Shown here: positions 26,948-36,750 of the stretch, one piece after another
Layout: each line of letters opens with the position of its first letter
How positions within the stretch are numbered: position 1 is the first letter of the stretch
Assembly: GCA_017694885.1 (NCBI GenBank)
Contig: JADIMH010000006.1
Span: 1 to 64,000 of the forward strand
Direction: 5' to 3'
Source of the DNA: Candidatus Cryptobacteroides faecipullorum
Lineage (GTDB): Bacteria; Bacteroidota; Bacteroidia; Bacteroidales; UBA932
DNA length: 64,000 nucleotides
Notes under the pieces: generated by a model
What the model saw: only the letters and a program-made list of their open reading frames with translations
What the model was told of the DNA's origin: nothing
Database searches by the model: none
Made by a program: the position numbers and the translations under genes

Positions 26948-29422
26948 GTGAAAATATCAAAATATATTCTATGGCCGTTTCTGGCCGCCTTTCTGGCTGC
27001 CGGATGTACGGAAGAACTGACTTATACGGCCGGAACCGGGGAAGATCCGGACAACTATGGGGTGTATTTCCCGGCCCAGACATCTTCTACCGAGCTGGAG
27101 ATCGACCCTTCGGCTGAGACGGAAGTCTCATATAAGGTACGGCGTACAAAATACACCGATGCCATTACTGTCCCTGTTACGGTGAATGCCAGTGAAGAAG
27201 GGATTTTCGAGATAGCGCCGATAGTTTTCGGCCCCGGCGAGCAGGAAACGGAATTCAAAGTGAAGTTCCCTAAAGCGGAAGTCGGGACGAAATACACTTG
27301 CGACATACGTATCGAGGATCCTCATTATATCGAAGTCTACGGCAAGAAGTCTACGAGTCTGTCATTCTCTGTAATCCGTGCCGGATGGGTGCTTGTCAAA
27401 GGGGACGGCGGCGAGACTAAAGGACAGTGGAGGGACAACCTGATAAGCAACATGTATTCCCTTTCCTCGTCTTCTTTCAACCCGTATCCTGTCGTTTCCA
27501 CTGAAATATACCAGAGAGAGGATATGCCGGGATATTACAGGATGAAAGTCTATGGAGCCGATCTTATGAGTTCGCTGGTGAGCGGCAGCAACGTTTATTA
27601 CGAGTCGCGCGATGTCTGGACAATAGTTGATGCGCGTGATCCTCAAAAGGTATATATCCCTTACCAGTCTACAGGACTTACCCTGGTGGATGAGGACGGT
27701 GAGCTCTGGATAGCTTCCGACGTATCCGAAAACTTTTCCATGGATGAAAGTGCCGGACAGTACGGCAAACTGGAGGACGGTGTCATCACTTTCCCGGCCC
27801 AGAGCGTCATGCTGGAACAGGGAAGCAAAAAAGGTACGTTCTATTATGGAAACAGGGAAGGCATGCTGCGTATCATGCTTCCGGGTATTGTAGAGAAGGA
27901 TTATGCCGTTACTCTTTCAGGCAGCGAGCCTTCCGATGGCGTGGTGAATGTCACCGCTGTTTTTTCTGAAGACGCCAAGTCCTTGAAATATTCGATCCTT
28001 GAGGGTACGCTCGATGAAGGTACTGCGAGCCTGCAGGCCCAGGAGATGGATGCGGCACAGTCCTTCGATGCAACGGCATCTCCTTCAGAAGGAAGCTCTT
28101 CCTGCTCGATCAGGATCGAGAATATCGAAGGAGGCACCGGAAAATATACTCTTGTGGGCTGTATATACGATGAAGAGAACGTCATGCAGGGATATGCCTA
28201 TCTTCCGTTCGGCTATGTCGCGAAAGGGGATGAGCGTCCGGTTATCCTGAATATAGGGCTTGAACAGACCAATGAATATGCAGGCCAGGGCCTTACATCT
28301 GATAATTCAGTCAAGTTCTATGCTTACGGCGAAGGAGTCGAGTCTCTTGTATACGGGCTTTTCAGAACTTCCCGCCTGGCAGGGGCCGATCTTGGTGCGA
28401 CTCTTGACGCACAGGGGACCGTCATGTCTGCCTCCGATCTTGAAAAACTGAACGGCGGACATTTCAGCGCAATGCTTCAGGGCCTTAACGGAGGCAGCGA
28501 ATATACGCTTGCCGTGAAGGCGTTCAACGGCTATGTTACTGAGATCAAGACAGTCTCCGCTACGACTACGGGAGAATTCAACCCTGGAAAAGAAGTCTAC
28601 TATTACAGCGATTTCCTTCCGTCATCACAGCAGCCTTCGGTTAACGAACTGACATCTATCGCATGGAATTATTATGCGATAGATCTGATGGGCGAGGATA
28701 TCAGCCGCAGGAAGATAGGCAAGGTGACCATGCAGATCAACGAAAGTCTGGGCAGCAATCCGGTCATTTTCAATATCAAGGGTCTTTCAGGACTTGAATT
28801 TGAGTCTGGCGGAGACATGATCGGAGCCTATATGCCTAACACCTCCACTTTCGAGGGTTATAAAGGAGCCGTGGCCCTTTATGTCAGTGAAGACCTGACT
28901 TCTGGCGTCTATGACGGGGCGGACGTGATTCTGGGATTCATCCCTCTGGAGAACACATATATCTATTCATCCGGATACTGCATGTTCATGGGTGAGGTGT
29001 ATGACGGATACATGTATCTGGTATCATCTCCGGTGGCACAGGATCAGGGTCTTACATTCAGTTACCTGTTTACCGGTTCTGCCGGCACTCCATACAGTCT
29101 GATGACAGAGATGCTGCTTGTCGATCCGTCCAAGGATAAAGGCGGCCTTCCTGGTGCTGCCGTCGATAAGATCGCGTCCATGCGCAGCAAGGCCATGCAC
29201 GGTTTCCGTCCTGCGAATTTCGTCGAGCTGCCTGAATTCTCAGACACCCGGAATGGAAAGGGCGGCCAGGCTGTTCCTGTAAATCTGGTGAATGATCCTG
29301 TTCCTGCATCCGCACCGTCGGCAAAGAGGGTAAAGGCTGAAATCAGCACTTCCGAACCTGTATCGGATGGGGGCGACGGAACCTTTGCCATGACCGGAGT
29401 CAAAGCCAATCGAATAAACTAA
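26948..29422 (+). CDS. Large SusCD-associated lipoprotein
   Basis: 824 aa, starting with GTG. The signal peptide ends in LAAGC (Cys20). Residues about 40-150 form a Calx-beta-like or DUF4843-like Ig domain, with VYFPAQTSSTELEIDP and a DIRIEDP strand, as often found in lipoproteins next to SusD. Further beta-rich domains follow, including a fibronectin-type-III-like module at about residues 435-550 (GGSEYTLAVKAFNGY). No catalytic motif is recognised. It lies 40 nt after SusD and 27 nt before the S8 protease. It probably assists surface capture of the same substrate, which is inference. Confidence 0.78.
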   Translation: MKISKYILWPFLAAFLAAGCTEELTYTAGTGEDPDNYGVYFPAQTSSTELEIDPSAETEVSYKVRRTKYTDAITVPVTVNASEEGIFEIAPIVFGPGEQETEFKVKFPKAEVGTKYTCDIRIEDPHYIEVYGKKSTSLSFSVIRAGWVLVKGDGGETKGQWRDNLISNMYSLSSSSFNPYPVVSTEIYQREDMPGYYRMKVYGADLMSSLVSGSNVYYESRDVWTIVDARDPQKVYIPYQSTGLTLVDEDGELWIASDVSENFSMDESAGQYGKLEDGVITFPAQSVMLEQGSKKGTFYYGNREGMLRIMLPGIVEKDYAVTLSGSEPSDGVVNVTAVFSEDAKSLKYSILEGTLDEGTASLQAQEMDAAQSFDATASPSEGSSSCSIRIENIEGGTGKYTLVGCIYDEENVMQGYAYLPFGYVAKGDERPVILNIGLEQTNEYAGQGLTSDNSVKFYAYGEGVESLVYGLFRTSRLAGADLGATLDAQGTVMSASDLEKLNGGHFSAMLQGLNGGSEYTLAVKAFNGYVTEIKTVSATTTGEFNPGKEVYYYSDFLPSSQQPSVNELTSIAWNYYAIDLMGEDISRRKIGKVTMQINESLGSNPVIFNIKGLSGLEFESGGDMIGAYMPNTSTFEGYKGAVALYVSEDLTSGVYDGADVILGFIPLENTYIYSSGYCMFMGEVYDGYMYLVSSPVAQDQGLTFSYLFTGSAGTPYSLMTEMLLVDPSKDKGGLPGAAVDKIASMRSKAMHGFRPANFVELPEFSDTRNGKGGQAVPVNLVNDPVPASAPSAKRVKAEISTSEPVSDGGDGTFAMTGVKANRIN

Positions 29423-29449
29423 GAACAATCATACAGTTAGAATATAATC

Positions 29450-31471
29450 ATGAAATACAGAAATACATTTCTGACAATCATTTCAGTGCTCCTGGTCTCA
29501 TGTACCGTTGAACCTGCCGTCGAGAAGGCAGGCGGCGAAGGGACCGGAGCCGGACTTCAGAAAATATGCAATACGTCATCCTATGCCGAACAGGGAGTCC
29601 TGCTCGCCAAGTTCAGCGAGGCTGCCGTTCCTTCCATCGAGGCTGCAGTGCAGCGTAATATCGCTACACGCTCAGCCGTGACGCGCTCGGGTATAGCATC
29701 CGTAGATGAGATTTTCTCGGAAATCGGTGTTACTTCATTTGAAAGGGTATTTCCTGAAACGGAACAATATGAAAAGAATACCCGCGCGGCAGGCCTTCAC
29801 AGATGGTACTATCTGACTTTCGCTCCTGACCAGGATCTGGAAAAGGCGGCGGCAAGGCTTGCTTCTGTGGCCGAGGTATCCAAAGTCCAGTTCAACAAGG
29901 AACGCACAAAGGCATTCTCCGGCGAAACCTATCCTCTGGTGTCCGGGAATGTACCTGCTCCCCAGACAAAAGCTATCGTAAGGGCCGATTTCAATGATCC
30001 GGAACTCAAGTGGCAGTGGCATTATATCAATAATGCCGACCAGGCCATTTCAACCACCGCACATGCAGGGGCCGATATCAACGTGGCCGAGGCATGGAAA
30101 CTCACGGGCGGAGATCCCCGCGTAATAGTGGCAGTAGTCGATGAGGGTGTGAAGTACACCCATCCTGACCTTGCCGCGAATATGTGGACAAACCCCGAGC
30201 CGTCAGAGGCATATGACTATCAGGATATCCACGGATGGAATTTCGCTGCCGGCAAGCCGGTTTCATGGGCCGAATTCACGACCGATGCCAGCGGAAAGGT
30301 GTCAGGTGATTCCGGACACGGCACCCACGTGGCAGGAACGGTAGCCGCGGTTAACAACAACGGCATAGGCGTGGCCGGAGTCGCAGGAGGAACAGGCAAA
30401 GGCGACGGTGTGCGCATCATGTCCTGCCAGATTTTCTCCGGTGACGTGAATGCTACCGACAGGGCTGTAGGCCAGGCGATAAAATATGCCGCAGACCATG
30501 GCGCTTCCATTCTTCAGTGCTCGTACGGTTATGCCGGTACGCCTCCTTTTACATCGGACCGCGAGTATGAGGAATTCTCTCCTGTAGAGATGGAAGCGTT
30601 GAGGTATTTCATGGATCCTGAATACAATACTTCGACTGTAATAGACGGCGGCATCGCCATCTATTCTGCCGGCAATGATTCCCAGCCGTATTCCAACTAT
30701 CCGGGCGGTTACAGGGAATGCATATCCGTGACATCGATAGGTCCGGACGGGCTTCCTGCATATTACACATGCTATGGCGACGGCTGCAACATAGCCGCTC
30801 CCGGCGGTGAAACCACAGGTCATGCCGGCAAGGAAAAGGCCGGAGTCCTTTCTACCCTTGTGTCGGAAATAAGCGGGACCGACTATGGCTATAACCAGGG
30901 TACATCCATGGCCTGCCCTCATGTATCGGGTGTCGCTGCCCTCGGACTTTCGTACATGCTCCAGAAAGACAAGAAGATATCCAGGGAGGACTTCATCTCC
31001 ATGCTCCTTACATCGGTAAACGAGATAGATTCCAGATTCGAAGGCACCAAGACTACCGGTGCGACACTCAATCTTGAAGATTACCGGGGAAAGATGGGGT
31101 CAGGACTTGTCGACGCCTACCAGCTGCTTATGCAGATAGAAGGTACGCCATGCCTGAAGGTCCCGACAGGAAATCTGGAACTCATAACCCTTACACAGTA
31201 TTTCGGCGGTTCCGCAGAGGATCTTACATATACCGGGCTGGAGATTTCCGATGCTGACATCGAGAAGCTCGGCATGCCTGCAAAACCGAAGATGTATAAT
31301 GGCCAGCTTATGATCAAATGTACCAGACCAGGCGTCGCCCATATAAAAGTGAGCGCTGTGGCAGGAGGTAAAAGACCAGGGTCGGAGTCTGTCATGGGTG
31401 GAATTGAAGTGACCAAGGAGTTTGCTGTAATCGCCAGGGAATCTGCTGCTTCCAATGGCGGATGGCTGTAA
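29450..31471 (+). CDS. Surface S8 family serine protease lipoprotein, SusCD-linked
   Basis: 673 aa subtilisin-like protease with a lipoprotein signal (LLVSC, Cys18). The prodomain at about residues 45-160 is related to that of the protease at 197 (shared TRSG..SVDE..FERVFP pattern). The catalytic triad is Asp231 (AVVDEG), His290 (HGTHVAG) and Ser486 (GTSMACPHVSG), with oxyanion Asn409. A C-terminal Ig-like domain ends in SNGGWL, much like the GTGWL end of the paralogue. Its place between SusCD-associated lipoproteins suggests it cuts proteins into peptides for import by the pair. Confidence 0.92.
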   Translation: MKYRNTFLTIISVLLVSCTVEPAVEKAGGEGTGAGLQKICNTSSYAEQGVLLAKFSEAAVPSIEAAVQRNIATRSAVTRSGIASVDEIFSEIGVTSFERVFPETEQYEKNTRAAGLHRWYYLTFAPDQDLEKAAARLASVAEVSKVQFNKERTKAFSGETYPLVSGNVPAPQTKAIVRADFNDPELKWQWHYINNADQAISTTAHAGADINVAEAWKLTGGDPRVIVAVVDEGVKYTHPDLAANMWTNPEPSEAYDYQDIHGWNFAAGKPVSWAEFTTDASGKVSGDSGHGTHVAGTVAAVNNNGIGVAGVAGGTGKGDGVRIMSCQIFSGDVNATDRAVGQAIKYAADHGASILQCSYGYAGTPPFTSDREYEEFSPVEMEALRYFMDPEYNTSTVIDGGIAIYSAGNDSQPYSNYPGGYRECISVTSIGPDGLPAYYTCYGDGCNIAAPGGETTGHAGKEKAGVLSTLVSEISGTDYGYNQGTSMACPHVSGVAALGLSYMLQKDKKISREDFISMLLTSVNEIDSRFEGTKTTGATLNLEDYRGKMGSGLVDAYQLLMQIEGTPCLKVPTGNLELITLTQYFGGSAEDLTYTGLEISDADIEKLGMPAKPKMYNGQLMIKCTRPGVAHIKVSAVAGGKRPGSESVMGGIEVTKEFAVIARESAASNGGWL

Positions 31472-31491
31472 AAAACGATAATATGGATAAT

Positions 31492-31950
31492 ATGAAAAAA
31501 TATATCTGTTCTTTATTTGCTGCAGCCTTTGTGCTGCTTCTGTCAGGATGCTCGAAAGATGATACGCCTGTGGTAGACGAAGGTGTAATAGGGGAATGGC
31601 ACCTGACTTCGTGGACCGGAATTGCTCCGGCCGAGGACTTCGATGTGTATATCGAATTCCGCGCAGACGGCGGATTCGACCTCTACCAGAAAGTCGAGAC
31701 TTCAGTATTCGTTAAATATTCCGGCAGGTTCACTGCAGAAAACGGCTCTATTTCCGGAAGCTATTCCGACGGAGAGCCTTGGGGAACAGGATATGCCTAC
31801 GAAGTGAGCGCTGACGGCAAAACCCTGACCATGACTGCAGGGTCCGATGAAGTAAGCGTATACTCGAAGACCGATATCCCGGAAGAGGTACGCGCCGCTT
31901 CCGATGCACTGACAAAAGCATCTTCATACGGAGCAGAACGCTTCCTGTAA
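31492..31950 (+). CDS. Small lipocalin-like lipoprotein
   Basis: 152 aa from the chosen ATG. The frame is open from an ATG at 31462 inside the protease gene, and another ATG lies at 31483, but MKKYIC begins a standard lipoprotein signal (LLLSGC, Cys20, then SKDDTP). The mature part, beginning with GEWHLTSWTG and with alternating beta strands, resembles small lipocalin-like domains that are common in Bacteroidetes. The role is unknown. It ends the surface operon 23 nt before a strong terminator. Confidence 0.78.
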   Translation: MKKYICSLFAAAFVLLLSGCSKDDTPVVDEGVIGEWHLTSWTGIAPAEDFDVYIEFRADGGFDLYQKVETSVFVKYSGRFTAENGSISGSYSDGEPWGTGYAYEVSADGKTLTMTAGSDEVSVYSKTDIPEEVRAASDALTKASSYGAERFL

Positions 31951-31972
31951 CATAAATACGATACACGAAAAG

Positions 31973-31997
31973 AAGGCGGCTGAAATGCCGCCTTTTT
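31973..31997 (+). terminator. Rho-independent terminator of the first Sus-type locus
   Basis: AAGGCGGC (31973-31980) pairs with GCCGCCTT (31987-31994) around a six-base loop, followed by TTT (T5 in total). It separates this operon from the convergent sulfonation cluster. Confidence 0.85.
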
Positions 31998-32044
31998 ACG
32001 TTACTGATACCCGGTATTCCCTTTTGAGAGCGGGTAACATCATA

Positions 32045-33205
32045 TCAGAATGCTTCCGTCATGTTCATGTAGAAGAGTATGCCTTTCACTCCTGGCTCCC
32101 TTCCGAAATCCATCCTGAAATTCTTGTTCTTCTGGATCTGTATCCGGATGCCGACACCGTAGTTCAGTTTCCATTTCTTCCAGTCTAAAGGGGTGTTTCC
32201 TATTGTGCCTGTCCCGCCCCAGACTACGAAACCGAGTTTGGACCAGAAGGTGCCCCTCTCGAAAGCCTCGTTGGAGCCGAACATGTGCCTGTATTCCACT
32301 ATGCCGTAGGCCATGGACTTGTCACGGTACTTTCCCCAATAGTAGCCTCTCAGGTCGAAAGGGGAGCCGAACATCGGAAGTTCGGTGAAAGGTATCTCGT
32401 TGAACCCGATCTGGGTCTTTGCCGTCCATCCCAGTACGCTGCGGCGGCGGAAAAGCGGAACGAACTGCCTGTATTCCAGTTCGACTATCTGATAATCATA
32501 TGCTCCGCCGAATGCCTTGCCATATACTTTGCCCGATCCGCTGACAAGGAAGCCTCTGGACGGCGTGGCCACATCATCCCGGGTATCGTACTGCAGCAGC
32601 GCCCCGAGACCGACATTCAGATACGAAGGTTTGAACCTGTTCACATAGGGGTCTGCAAGCATTACCGGATTCATGTCAGTGGATCTGGTATAGTTTATAT
32701 CTGCCAGTCCTCCGAAAAACAGCCCCGGCCGTGCCTGCCATACGAACCTCGGGTTAAGCTGGAACAGAGTCTTGTGGAAACCTGTCGTTTCGCTTCCGCG
32801 GGGCGTATTCTCGATGGTTTCCATTCCTTTACCGTAATAATTGGCCGGCTCGTTCCTGTATGAATACTTCATATACAGGCGGTATTTGTCCTCGTTGAAG
32901 AAGAAAGTCCCGGAGCCGGCGACTACGATTGTCCCGTTAAGGGAGAGGTTGAAGCCTATTGGAAGAAAGGACCGTTGGGAGACGGTATCCTTCTTATCCA
33001 TCCTGAATGACATCAGCATCGCCCCGCCCACTCCTAAGGATGCTTCCGGGGTATAGGACGGCCCTCCCAGCACAGATACCCAGACCTTGTCCGGATCGCG
33101 TACACGTTTCTTCTTTCCGGCGGACGCATCGGCACCGTTCAGGAAAAGCAGACTCAGGCAAGAGAGTACCATCAGAGTCCTGTTGAATGTCCTGAAAGGA
33201 ATCAT
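32045..33205 (-). CDS. POTRA-less Omp85/D15-type outer-membrane barrel protein
   Basis: 386 aa. A signal peptide (about residues 1-29) is followed almost at once by a beta-barrel with many alternating aromatic strands, ending in MNMTEAF with a terminal Phe. LRGY at residues 285-288 matches the conserved (V/L)RG(F/Y) loop motif of the Omp85 superfamily. No POTRA domains are present. The start ATG overlaps the stop of the sulfotransferase gene by 4 nt (ATGA), so the longer start at 33220 is less likely. Tight coupling suggests a job in moving a sulfonated product, or the enzyme's substrate, through the outer membrane; this is inference. Confidence 0.82.
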   Translation of the reverse strand: MIPFRTFNRTLMVLSCLSLLFLNGADASAGKKKRVRDPDKVWVSVLGGPSYTPEASLGVGGAMLMSFRMDKKDTVSQRSFLPIGFNLSLNGTIVVAGSGTFFFNEDKYRLYMKYSYRNEPANYYGKGMETIENTPRGSETTGFHKTLFQLNPRFVWQARPGLFFGGLADINYTRSTDMNPVMLADPYVNRFKPSYLNVGLGALLQYDTRDDVATPSRGFLVSGSGKVYGKAFGGAYDYQIVELEYRQFVPLFRRRSVLGWTAKTQIGFNEIPFTELPMFGSPFDLRGYYWGKYRDKSMAYGIVEYRHMFGSNEAFERGTFWSKLGFVVWGGTGTIGNTPLDWKKWKLNYGVGIRIQIQKNKNFRMDFGREPGVKGILFYMNMTEAF

Positions 33206-34302
33206 AGCCTGTAATCCCATTTTTCCAGAGCCTTGTTCCAGTTCTGCTCGACGAGCCGTACCGTCCTTTCCGAGTAGTTGTACCTGTTTTTCTTGAAACT
33301 CTTATGGCCCAGGACATATTTTTCCATTCCGCTGCGGGCATTTTCAAAACCGCTGACGGACAGTCTGCCGTATATTTCCTGCGCCATTCCGAGAGGGTCC
33401 TTTTCGAAATCTTCGAACCGCACTTCCACCAGATTGCCTTCCGGAATGAGTCCTTTTTCGGATTCGTATTTGTCGAACAATTCGCTGTATGTCACGATGA
33501 TCTCTTCTTCAAGCTGCCGGTCGGATATCTTCTGCAGCTGGAGCGACTGCAATATGTTCCTGAAAAAACTGCGGGTAGATTCGAATACCGTGTACGGGTT
33601 CCGGACGAGATAGATGAATTTGGCGTCCGGATACATCTCCAGCAATGTGCTGATCCTTCCGGTATGGGGCGGGTTTTTGCTCAGGTAGACGCTCTTGCCC
33701 TGTCTGTAGAGGGAAATCCTTATCAGCTTGTCGAGGTTGTACTTGAATGTTTCCTTTTCTTTATCCGTGATTCCGTTGAACAGAAGATACCTTTCCCTGT
33801 AGATTCCCGTCAGCTGGGGAAAGAACCAGAAATTGTAAAAGGAGTACGGCATCATGTTCACCAGGGCGAACTCCTCTTCCTGCGGGAGGTCGGGGCCCAG
33901 TTCGACAGAATCGGTGGGCCTGTGCGATGGCATCAGTACTTTCGTGCACGCCCTGAAAAAGCCGTATCCCCAAAGCATTATGTGAGGGAAGACCGTCTGG
34001 TATGTAGTGCAGTAGCCGTACCGGCTGTCTCCGGAAAGTACATTATGGACGAATGTCGTCCCGCTGCGCCAGTGCCCGAGTATGAAGACAGGGGCTTCCA
34101 TCTTGATTTCAGGAAGCTTTTCCCAGTGTCTGCCGTTTATCCTGTAGACCGGATCCAGTATCCTCTCTATACATTTGGTGGTACGGAATCTGCCCCGGAA
34201 TTCCGGGTCTATGCGGACTCCGTTGCATACCTTGTCGAAAGTGGCGCGATCCGCACCTACAAGAGTATTCACAGGAAGGGTCTCGAATTTAAGCAATCCC
34301 AT
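33202..34302 (-). CDS. PAPS-dependent sulfotransferase (Sulfotransfer_3-like), candidate steroid sulfotransferase
   Basis: 366 aa cytosolic sulfotransferase. The 5'-phosphosulfate-binding loop is GHWRSGTTFVH (76-86) and the 3'-phosphate-binding segment is YLVRNPYTVFESTRSFF (231-247). A QEEEFAL motif (141-147) and SKNPPHTGR (208-215) are also present. It transfers sulfate from PAPS to a hydroxyl group. The context of SLC13, cysC, cysD and cysN on one side and an Omp85 barrel on the other matches, as I recall, the Bacteroides thetaiotaomicron BT0416 cluster that sulfonates cholesterol and other steroids. A sugar or lipid substrate remains possible. It starts 30 nt after cysN. Confidence 0.88.
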   Translation of the reverse strand: MGLLKFETLPVNTLVGADRATFDKVCNGVRIDPEFRGRFRTTKCIERILDPVYRINGRHWEKLPEIKMEAPVFILGHWRSGTTFVHNVLSGDSRYGYCTTYQTVFPHIMLWGYGFFRACTKVLMPSHRPTDSVELGPDLPQEEEFALVNMMPYSFYNFWFFPQLTGIYRERYLLFNGITDKEKETFKYNLDKLIRISLYRQGKSVYLSKNPPHTGRISTLLEMYPDAKFIYLVRNPYTVFESTRSFFRNILQSLQLQKISDRQLEEEIIVTYSELFDKYESEKGLIPEGNLVEVRFEDFEKDPLGMAQEIYGRLSVSGFENARSGMEKYVLGHKSFKKNRYNYSERTVRLVEQNWNKALEKWDYRL

Positions 34303-34332
34303 ATTTTCTTGATTTAGACTTCGTTTTGCAGA

Positions 34333-35760
34333 TTATCCCTTGCATTTGACATCGATGCCCCTGCTGCGCAGAAAGGCGCAGGCCTTTTCTATCGCCTCAT
34401 GATGTTCTGCCCCGATCCCCAGACTTTCAAGGTCTATCACCAGTTCACTGCCGGAAGCCTGCGGCTCTTCATCAGGTCCGATAATCATCCCGACGCCAGA
34501 TGTGAAGTTGCTGACGGGATCGATGATTATGAATGAACCGGTCGCCCTGTTGGTCTTGTAGCTGTCATACATGAGTACACTGGAAGTGGAAATGTGCACA
34601 AGTCCCACCTCATTGAGGGAAAGACCGTCGGATTCAAGATGATCGAGGGTGTTTACGTCTACCCTGTAGTCTATCTTTCCTATATGTGCACGAGAAGTGT
34701 TGGTCGTCTGCTTCAGGAAAAACGCCTTGCTCCTGTCCATCTTCTCTTCGTCCATCCATACGACCATTGCCTTGAAATGGTGCCCGGTCTCAGGTCTGTT
34801 GTCAGGCCTTACCAGCATTTCTCCCCTGGACAGGTCTATTTCGTCTTCAAGGGTAATGGTGACGCACTGCGGGGCGAATGCGTATTCAAGTTCTCCGTCA
34901 TAGGTCACGATGCTTTTTACCCTGGAGGTCTTTCCTGAAGGAAGAGCCATGACCGTGTCTCCTTTGCGGATTGTACCGGATGATATCTTCCCGCTGAATC
35001 CCCTGAAATCCAGGTTCGGACGCATGACATACTGCACAGGGAAGCGGAAGTCGTCCATGTTTATGTCCCGGTCTATCCTGACTGTTTCGAGGTATTCCAT
35101 CAGCGCAGGACCTTCATACCACGGTGTCCTGCCGCTTTTCTCCACGACATTGTCGCCGTCCAGGGCGGAAAGCGGAATGCACCGGATGTCTTCTATGCCG
35201 AGGTTCTTTGCGAACCTTGTATATTCGGATGTTATTTCGTCATACCGTTCTTTGGAGAAGTCTGTCAGGTCCATCTTGTTGACGGCCAGGACTATGTGTT
35301 TTATTCCCAGCAACGAGACCAGATATGTGTGCCTGTGTGTCTGGGTGAGTATGCCGTTTCTGGCGTCTACCAGGATTATCGCCAGGTTGGCCGTCGAACC
35401 TCCGGTGATCATGTTTCTGGTGTACTGTTCGTGTCCTGGCGTATCCGCTATGATAAACTTCCTCTTGTTGGTAGAGAAGTAACGGTATGCTACATCAATG
35501 GTTATACCTTGTTCCCTTTCCGCCTTGAGCCCGTCCAGCAGCAGGGCATAGTCGATATGGTCGCCGGCTTTCCCCATTCTCTTACTGTCCCTCTCCAGAG
35601 ACTGTAACTGATCGTCATATATCCGTTTGCTGTCATACAGGAGCCTTCCGATGAGTGTGGACTTCCCGTCATCTACGGATCCCGCCGTGAGCAGGCGCAG
35701 CAGATCCTTCTTTTCGTCCTGTTCCAGGTATTCTTCTATGCTGAGTCTTTTCGTTTCCAT
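34333..35760 (-). CDS. cysN: Sulfate adenylyltransferase subunit 1 (GTPase)
   Basis: 475 aa from the ATG at 35760. The frame is open to 35832 but would overlap cysD and add 24 unusual residues. It is an EF-Tu-like GTPase that, with CysD, forms adenosine 5'-phosphosulfate (APS) from ATP and sulfate. GTP-binding motifs are GSVDDGKST (27-35), DTPGHEQY and NKMDL. There is no C-terminal APS-kinase fusion, in keeping with the separate cysC gene upstream. It lies 10 nt after cysD in the minus-strand cluster. Confidence 0.95.
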   Translation of the reverse strand: METKRLSIEEYLEQDEKKDLLRLLTAGSVDDGKSTLIGRLLYDSKRIYDDQLQSLERDSKRMGKAGDHIDYALLLDGLKAEREQGITIDVAYRYFSTNKRKFIIADTPGHEQYTRNMITGGSTANLAIILVDARNGILTQTHRHTYLVSLLGIKHIVLAVNKMDLTDFSKERYDEITSEYTRFAKNLGIEDIRCIPLSALDGDNVVEKSGRTPWYEGPALMEYLETVRIDRDINMDDFRFPVQYVMRPNLDFRGFSGKISSGTIRKGDTVMALPSGKTSRVKSIVTYDGELEYAFAPQCVTITLEDEIDLSRGEMLVRPDNRPETGHHFKAMVVWMDEEKMDRSKAFFLKQTTNTSRAHIGKIDYRVDVNTLDHLESDGLSLNEVGLVHISTSSVLMYDSYKTNRATGSFIIIDPVSNFTSGVGMIIGPDEEPQASGSELVIDLESLGIGAEHHEAIEKACAFLRSRGIDVKCKG

Positions 35761-35770
35761 TGTATGAAAA

Positions 35771-36682
35771 TTAAAAATATCCTTCCCTCTTTTTCTGCTC
35801 CATGCTGCTTTCCTGATCGAAATCGATGACACGTGTGGTACGTTCGCTCTTGGTGGTGACCATCATTTCCTCCACTATTTTCTCTATCGAGTCTGCGTCG
35901 CTCTCGATGGCCCCCGTCAGAGGCCAGCATCCCAGTGTCCTGAAGCGGATTTTCCTCATTTTTATTTGGCTTCTGTATTTTTCCGGAAGCCGGTCGTCGT
36001 CAGCCATTATAAGGTTTCCGTCGATCTCTACGGCAGGGCGTTCCTTTGCGAAGTACAGAGGCACGATAGGAATGTTTTCATGTCTGATATATTGCCAGAT
36101 ATCCAGTTCGGTCCAGTTGCTCAGAGGGAATACCCGGATGCTTTCACCCTCGCGTATACGGGTGTTGTAGATGTCCCACAGTTCCGGACGCTGGTTCTTC
36201 GGATCCCAGTGCTGGAATTCGTCCCTGAACGAGAAAATCCTTTCTTTTGCCCGGCTCTTTTCTTCGTCCCTTCTGGCTCCGCCGAACGCTGCATCGAATT
36301 TGTATTTTTTCAGGGCATCGAGCAGGGCCTGCGTCTTCATCAGATCGGTGTGTACCTTACTGCCGTGCGTGAACGGCCCGACGCCGGCTTCGTATGCTTT
36401 CCTGTTATACTCTACAATGAGATTCCAACCGTGTTCCTTTGCGTACCGGTCGCGGAACTGTATCATTTCCTTGAATTTCCATTTGGTGTCGATGTGCATG
36501 AGCGGGAAAGGCGGCTTTCCTGGATAGAATGCCTTTTCGGCAAGCCTTGCCATTACGGACGAGTCTTTTCCTATGGAATAGAGCATCACCGGGTTGCGGA
36601 ACTCGGCCGCCACCTCCCTGATGATGTGGATGGATTCTGCTTCAAGAGCCTTCAGATGGCTCAAACTGTAACTTTCTTCCAT
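35771..36682 (-). CDS. cysD: Sulfate adenylyltransferase subunit 2
   Basis: 303 aa, the standard length. It is the catalytic adenylyltransferase subunit, in the PP-loop ATPase family related to PAPS reductase, with the loop SIGKDSS at residues 36-42. Other family segments are [30 protein letters not shown] and the C-terminal EQKKREGYF. With CysN it makes APS, the substrate of CysC. The gene is 68 nt downstream of cysC and 10 nt upstream of cysN. Confidence 0.95.
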   Translation of the reverse strand: MEESYSLSHLKALEAESIHIIREVAAEFRNPVMLYSIGKDSSVMARLAEKAFYPGKPPFPLMHIDTKWKFKEMIQFRDRYAKEHGWNLIVEYNRKAYEAGVGPFTHGSKVHTDLMKTQALLDALKKYKFDAAFGGARRDEEKSRAKERIFSFRDEFQHWDPKNQRPELWDIYNTRIREGESIRVFPLSNWTELDIWQYIRHENIPIVPLYFAKERPAVEIDGNLIMADDDRLPEKYRSQIKMRKIRFRTLGCWPLTGAIESDADSIEKIVEEMMVTTKSERTTRVIDFDQESSMEQKKREGYF

Positions 36683-36750
36683 TATATATTGTATTGTTTT
36701 GTTTTTATATATTCTTCGGCTTCTTCCGGTATGACATAGAGGAACCCCGG

